A stretch of 8,361 nt of DNA, from contig JAQTLJ010000048.1 in NCBI GenBank assembly GCA_028714935.1, positions 1 through 8,361 on the forward strand, given 5' to 3'. Each line of letters opens with the position of its first letter. Position 1 is the stretch's first letter. The position numbers were made by a program, and so were the translations under genes. Positions 6,082 through 8,361 of the stretch are shown here, piece after piece. The notes beneath the pieces are model-generated. The model was not told where the DNA came from. It made no database searches and worked only from the letters and a program-made list of their open reading frames with translations. The stretch is from Candidatus Margulisiibacteriota bacterium (GTDB lineage Bacteria; Margulisbacteria; WOR-1; O2-12-FULL-45-9).

Positions 6082-6876
6082 ATGAACATACTATTCATCG
6101 GAGATATTGTCGGCAAGATCGGCAGGGATATCTGCCGCCAGCTTTTGCCGGAGTTAGAATCTGAATTTAGGCCGGACCTGATCATCGCCAACGGCGAAAA
6201 CTCCGCCCACGGCTACAGCATCACGGAAAAGATCTATAAAGAGCTCCTGGAGATGGGCGTAGATGCCGTCACTATGGGCAATCACCTTTGGGAAAAAAGG
6301 GAGATCATACCCAAGATCGATACTTTCGACCGGCTGGTCCGGCCAGCCAATTTCCCGCCGGGCCTACCCGGCCAGGATCACCTGATCATCAATGTCCAGG
6401 GGGTCAAAGTCGGCATCGTCAACCTGCTGGGCCGCGTTTTTATGCAATGCCTCGACTGCCCCTTCCAGGCAGCTGAGAAATTGATCCCCAAAGTCAAAGC
6501 GGAAGCAAACGTTATCATTGTCGACATGCACGCCGAAGCAACTTCGGAAAAATGCGCCATGGGCTGGCTGCTCGACGGCAAAGTCTCGGCGGTGCTCGGG
6601 ACGCACACGCATGTCATGACCGCGGACGAAAGGATCCTCCCCGGCGGAACGGCGTTCATCTCCGATGTCGGCATGGTCGGCTCATATAACTCCATAATCG
6701 GCATGAGCCGGGAGCAGATCATAAAAAGGTTCCTGACCCAGATGCCCGAAAAGTTCGAGCCGACAGAGACCGGGCCGGGTTTGTTCAACGCCGTGCTTAT
6801 TAATATCGATCAAAAAACCGGTTTAACGCGGGAGATCAAAAGGATCCGTAGAGTGATCGAAGAGGTGCGGGCCTGA
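6082..6876 (+). CDS. ymdB: YmdB-type metallophosphoesterase (TIGR00282 family)
   Basis: This 264-residue cytoplasmic protein belongs to the YmdB family of calcineurin-like, di-metal phosphodiesterases. The B. subtilis protein hydrolyses 2',3'- and 3',5'-cyclic nucleotides and affects sporulation, biofilm and motility programmes. The metal and active-site positions are intact and fall at the B. subtilis numbering or very near it: D8 in FIGDIVG, E39-N40 in NGEN, N67-H68 in GNHLW, H150 in VDMHAEA, and H175/H177 in GTHTHV. The SDVGMVGSYNSIIG segment near 194-207 is also characteristic. It begins at the base after the rny stop (TAAATG), with no Shine-Dalgarno sequence, so translation is probably coupled to rny. 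Its stop overlaps the proposed CTG start of the next gene. A role in RNA or cyclic-nucleotide turnover alongside RNase Y and ThpR is plausible but inferred. Confidence 0.94.
   Translation: MNILFIGDIVGKIGRDICRQLLPELESEFRPDLIIANGENSAHGYSITEKIYKELLEMGVDAVTMGNHLWEKREIIPKIDTFDRLVRPANFPPGLPGQDHLIINVQGVKVGIVNLLGRVFMQCLDCPFQAAEKLIPKVKAEANVIIVDMHAEATSEKCAMGWLLDGKVSAVLGTHTHVMTADERILPGGTAFISDVGMVGSYNSIIGMSREQIIKRFLTQMPEKFEPTETGPGLFNAVLINIDQKTGLTREIKRIRRVIEEVRA
6862..6867 (+). promoter_or_regulatory. Shine-Dalgarno sequence supporting a CTG start
   Basis: GAGGTG matches six bases of the anti-Shine-Dalgarno and sits 5 bases before the CTG at 6873, inside the end of ymdB. No ATG, GTG or TTG occurs in the lipoprotein frame between the upstream in-frame stop (6849-6851) and the TTG at 6909. 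This site is therefore the main support for non-canonical initiation. Confidence 0.5.
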
Positions 6877-8240
6877 AAAGAGCTTTTTTATCTATCTTTC
6901 TTATTCTGTTGACAATCATAGTCGCCGGTTGCCAGGAACAGGTCTCGCAAACCACAACTACAACCTCCCTGGGAGGGACCACAACCACCATTACAATTCC
7001 TGCCGGGCTTGTTACCCCGTCCGACCTGGTTTATCTTGGGGCGTTCCGGCTGCCGGACGGCGGTGATGACGCGCATAGCTGGAGCTGGGGCGGCACCGGC
7101 GCAACTTATTATCCGAATGGCGACCCTTCCGGACCGGTTGATGGCTATCCTGGATCAATTTATGGGATCGGGCACGACCAGCATTGCTATGTTTCGGAAA
7201 TTAATATCCCAGCACCGGTCATCTCGGCCGGTAAAAACCTGAGCGCGCTCAATACGGCCACCGCCCTGCAGCCTTTCACTAATGTCAGGGCCGGTGTCGG
7301 GTCGCTGGAAGTTTTCACGGAACAGGCCCGGGTCGATATTGAATATCTCCCCGCACAGGGGGGCCAGACTTCCGGAAAACTTTATCTCTGCTGGGGCCAG
7401 CATTTCCAGGAGACCGGCTCCGAACAGGAAACCGCCTCTCACATGTGGTGTGATCTTGATCTGACCAATTCTCATGGAGCCTGGTGGGTTGGGCATCAAT
7501 CGCTTTACAGTGTAAATGATTACTTGTTCGAGATACCTGCAAACTGGGCGGCAACTTACGCTTCAGGCAAATTGCTGGCGACCGGCAGATACCGCGACGG
7601 CGGCTGGTCAGGGATGGGCCCATGCCTGTTTGCCATCGCTCCCTGGAACTACGGCAACCCGCCCGCCAACAATACTGTAATGGCCGAAACCCCGCTTCTC
7701 CTTTACTCCAATACCCGGGGCGGGGATACCACCAGCCATAAAATAAACAATTATCAGAATTCAGATACCTGGAGCGGCGGGGCGTGGTTAACCGCCGGCA
7801 GCAAGGCCGCGGTCATTTTTGTCGGCACCAAGGGGACCGGAACAACAGAAGCCTGGTACGGTTTTTCTAACGGCGTCAGGTATCCGATCGATGACCCTCC
7901 GGAAATCCCGGTCCCGCCTATCCCTCCCTACCCCCATGATGACCGGGGCTGGTGGACTTCCTCATTTGAAGCGCAGATCATCTTTTACAATCCGGCAGAC
8001 CTGGCGGCTGTGGCCAGCGGGACAAAACAGCCATTCGAACCACAGCCTTATGCGGCAATGAACATTGACCAGTATTTATTCAATATTAATAAAGTCGCGG
8101 GGCTGGAAACAAATCTGCAAAAACAGCGCCTCGGGGCTTGTTGTTTTGACCGGACCAACGGCCTGCTGTATGTTTTTGAATACCGCGGCGACGCAGACAA
8201 CGACCGCCCGCTCATCCACGTCTGGCGCCTCAATCCCTAA
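6873..8240 (+). CDS. Secreted lipoprotein of unknown function, probable CTG start
   Basis: From the CTG at 6873 the protein has 455 residues and a textbook lipoprotein signal peptide: a basic start (M-K-R), a hydrophobic core AFLSIFLILLTII, and the lipobox V17-A18-G19-C20. The mature +2 residue is Gln, which would suit release to an outer membrane if one is present. A Thr-rich low-complexity linker follows (about 25-41). The rest is a Gly/Trp/Tyr/Asn-rich, beta-looking domain that begins with LVYLGAFRLP (52-61), has a SWSWGGTG and GHD stretch near 67-102, and ends with GLLYVFEYRGD and HVWRLNP (430-455). This may be a beta-propeller-like surface protein, but I cannot name a family. Starting at the TTG at 6909 would remove the basic region and most of the signal. 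The CTG forms a CTGA overlap with the ymdB stop. Two tandem TAA stops end the gene. GATC is scarce here compared with the operon. Confidence 0.8.
   Translation: MKRAFLSIFLILLTIIVAGCQEQVSQTTTTTSLGGTTTTITIPAGLVTPSDLVYLGAFRLPDGGDDAHSWSWGGTGATYYPNGDPSGPVDGYPGSIYGIGHDQHCYVSEINIPAPVISAGKNLSALNTATALQPFTNVRAGVGSLEVFTEQARVDIEYLPAQGGQTSGKLYLCWGQHFQETGSEQETASHMWCDLDLTNSHGAWWVGHQSLYSVNDYLFEIPANWAATYASGKLLATGRYRDGGWSGMGPCLFAIAPWNYGNPPANNTVMAETPLLLYSNTRGGDTTSHKINNYQNSDTWSGGAWLTAGSKAAVIFVGTKGTGTTEAWYGFSNGVRYPIDDPPEIPVPPIPPYPHDDRGWWTSSFEAQIIFYNPADLAAVASGTKQPFEPQPYAAMNIDQYLFNINKVAGLETNLQKQRLGACCFDRTNGLLYVFEYRGDADNDRPLIHVWRLNP
6951..6988 (+). repeat. Short direct repeat flanking a palindrome in the Thr-rich linker
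   Basis: ACCACAACTAC (6951-6961) and ACCACAACCAC (6978-6988) are near-identical 11-base direct repeats that encode the two Thr tracts of the lipoprotein linker. Between them CCTCCC-T-GGGAGG (6964-6976) is a perfect inverted repeat with a one-base centre. It is most simply low-complexity coding sequence for TTTT-SLGG-TTTT. Confidence 0.5.
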
Positions 8241-8361
8241 TAATTCAAAGCTGAATCGATTAAAAATTGGGCAAAGATCGGCCCGATAGCCAGGTCAGCC
8301 GTCGTATTAGGATGAGAATCATCAATGCCTGGATCTCCCTGATAAGCAGTTTTCAGCAGAT
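8237..8361 (-). CDS. C-terminal end of an SGNH/GDSL-type hydrolase (partial)
   Basis: On the minus strand an open frame enters from the right edge and ends at a TAG whose complement is at 8237-8239. It encodes 40 complete residues including GIDDSHPNTTADLAIG and the terminal FLIDSALNY. The D-x-x-H-P-N segment (D-D-S-H-P-N) is characteristic of block V of SGNH/GDSL esterases and acylhydrolases, where the Asp and His belong to the catalytic triad, and it lies close to the C-terminus as expected. The nucleophile serine, Gly and Asn blocks would lie beyond the window. The gene is convergent with the lipoprotein gene and overlaps its last 4 bases. Substrate and localisation cannot be judged from this piece. 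Confidence 0.65.
   Translation of the reverse strand, partial: LLKTAYQGDPGIDDSHPNTTADLAIGPIFAQFLIDSALNY

Noticed and set aside
6909..6911. TTG as start of the lipoprotein gene
   Set aside because: It leaves only seven residues before the lipobox cysteine and removes the Lys-Arg region; no ribosome binding site lies just upstream, where the sequence is T-rich.
8265..8287. GGGC/GCCC inverted repeat followed by T-rich sequence on the minus strand, as a terminator
   Set aside because: The stem is only 4 base pairs with an 8-base loop and lies inside the hydrolase coding frame before its stop, so a working terminator is unlikely.

Overview
The window is a dense, almost gapless bacterial housekeeping operon on the + strand, followed by an accessory cell-envelope gene and the 3' end of a convergent gene. 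Base composition looks balanced (near 50% GC). The gene set and order fit a deep-branching, uncultivated bacterium. Two arrangements meet here: pgsA-cinA-recA-rny-ymdB as in Bacillus-type Firmicutes, and cinA-thpR(ligT)-recA as in Deinococcus. A candidate phylum related to Cyanobacteria or Firmicutes (for example Margulisbacteria/WOR-1) is a reasonable guess, but it rests on overall impression and not on a phylogenetic marker comparison.

Layout. Bases 1-138 are the C-terminal end of an unidentified gene. A 32-base gap carries an extended -10 promoter placed so that the yajQ transcript would start at or next to its ATG (leaderless). Then come yajQ (171-662), rimO (663-1892), pgsA (TTG start, 1889-2401), a stand-alone CinA C-terminal domain/PncC (2362-2919), thpR (2916-3470), recA (3467-4501), rny (4534-6081) and ymdB (6082-6876). 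A lipoprotein of unknown function follows (6873-8240), most likely starting at a CTG codon. Its last 4 bases overlap, tail to tail, the end of a minus-strand SGNH/GDSL-hydrolase-like gene that runs off the window (8237-8361).

How the genes work together. Neighbouring genes are joined by 4-base NTGA overlaps, direct stop-start abutment (TAAATG) or short gaps, so they are probably co-transcribed and translationally coupled. Only recA and rny have strong consensus Shine-Dalgarno sequences. The themes are ribosome and RNA handling (RimO modifies ribosomal protein S12, ThpR opens 2',3'-cyclic phosphates, RNase Y starts mRNA decay, YmdB is a cyclic-nucleotide/RNA phosphodiesterase), nucleotide signalling or repair (YajQ, PncC), recombination (RecA) and phospholipid synthesis (PgsA).

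The most unusual points are: a run of five G-rich heptamers inside rimO, which encodes a loop insertion and could fold as a G-quadruplex; the apparent CTG start that restores a complete lipoprotein signal peptide; the predicted leaderless yajQ transcript; non-canonical motif residues in RecA and PncC; and strong GATC enrichment in the housekeeping genes that is absent from the lipoprotein gene. I did not see a defence system, CRISPR array, mobile element or RNA gene.
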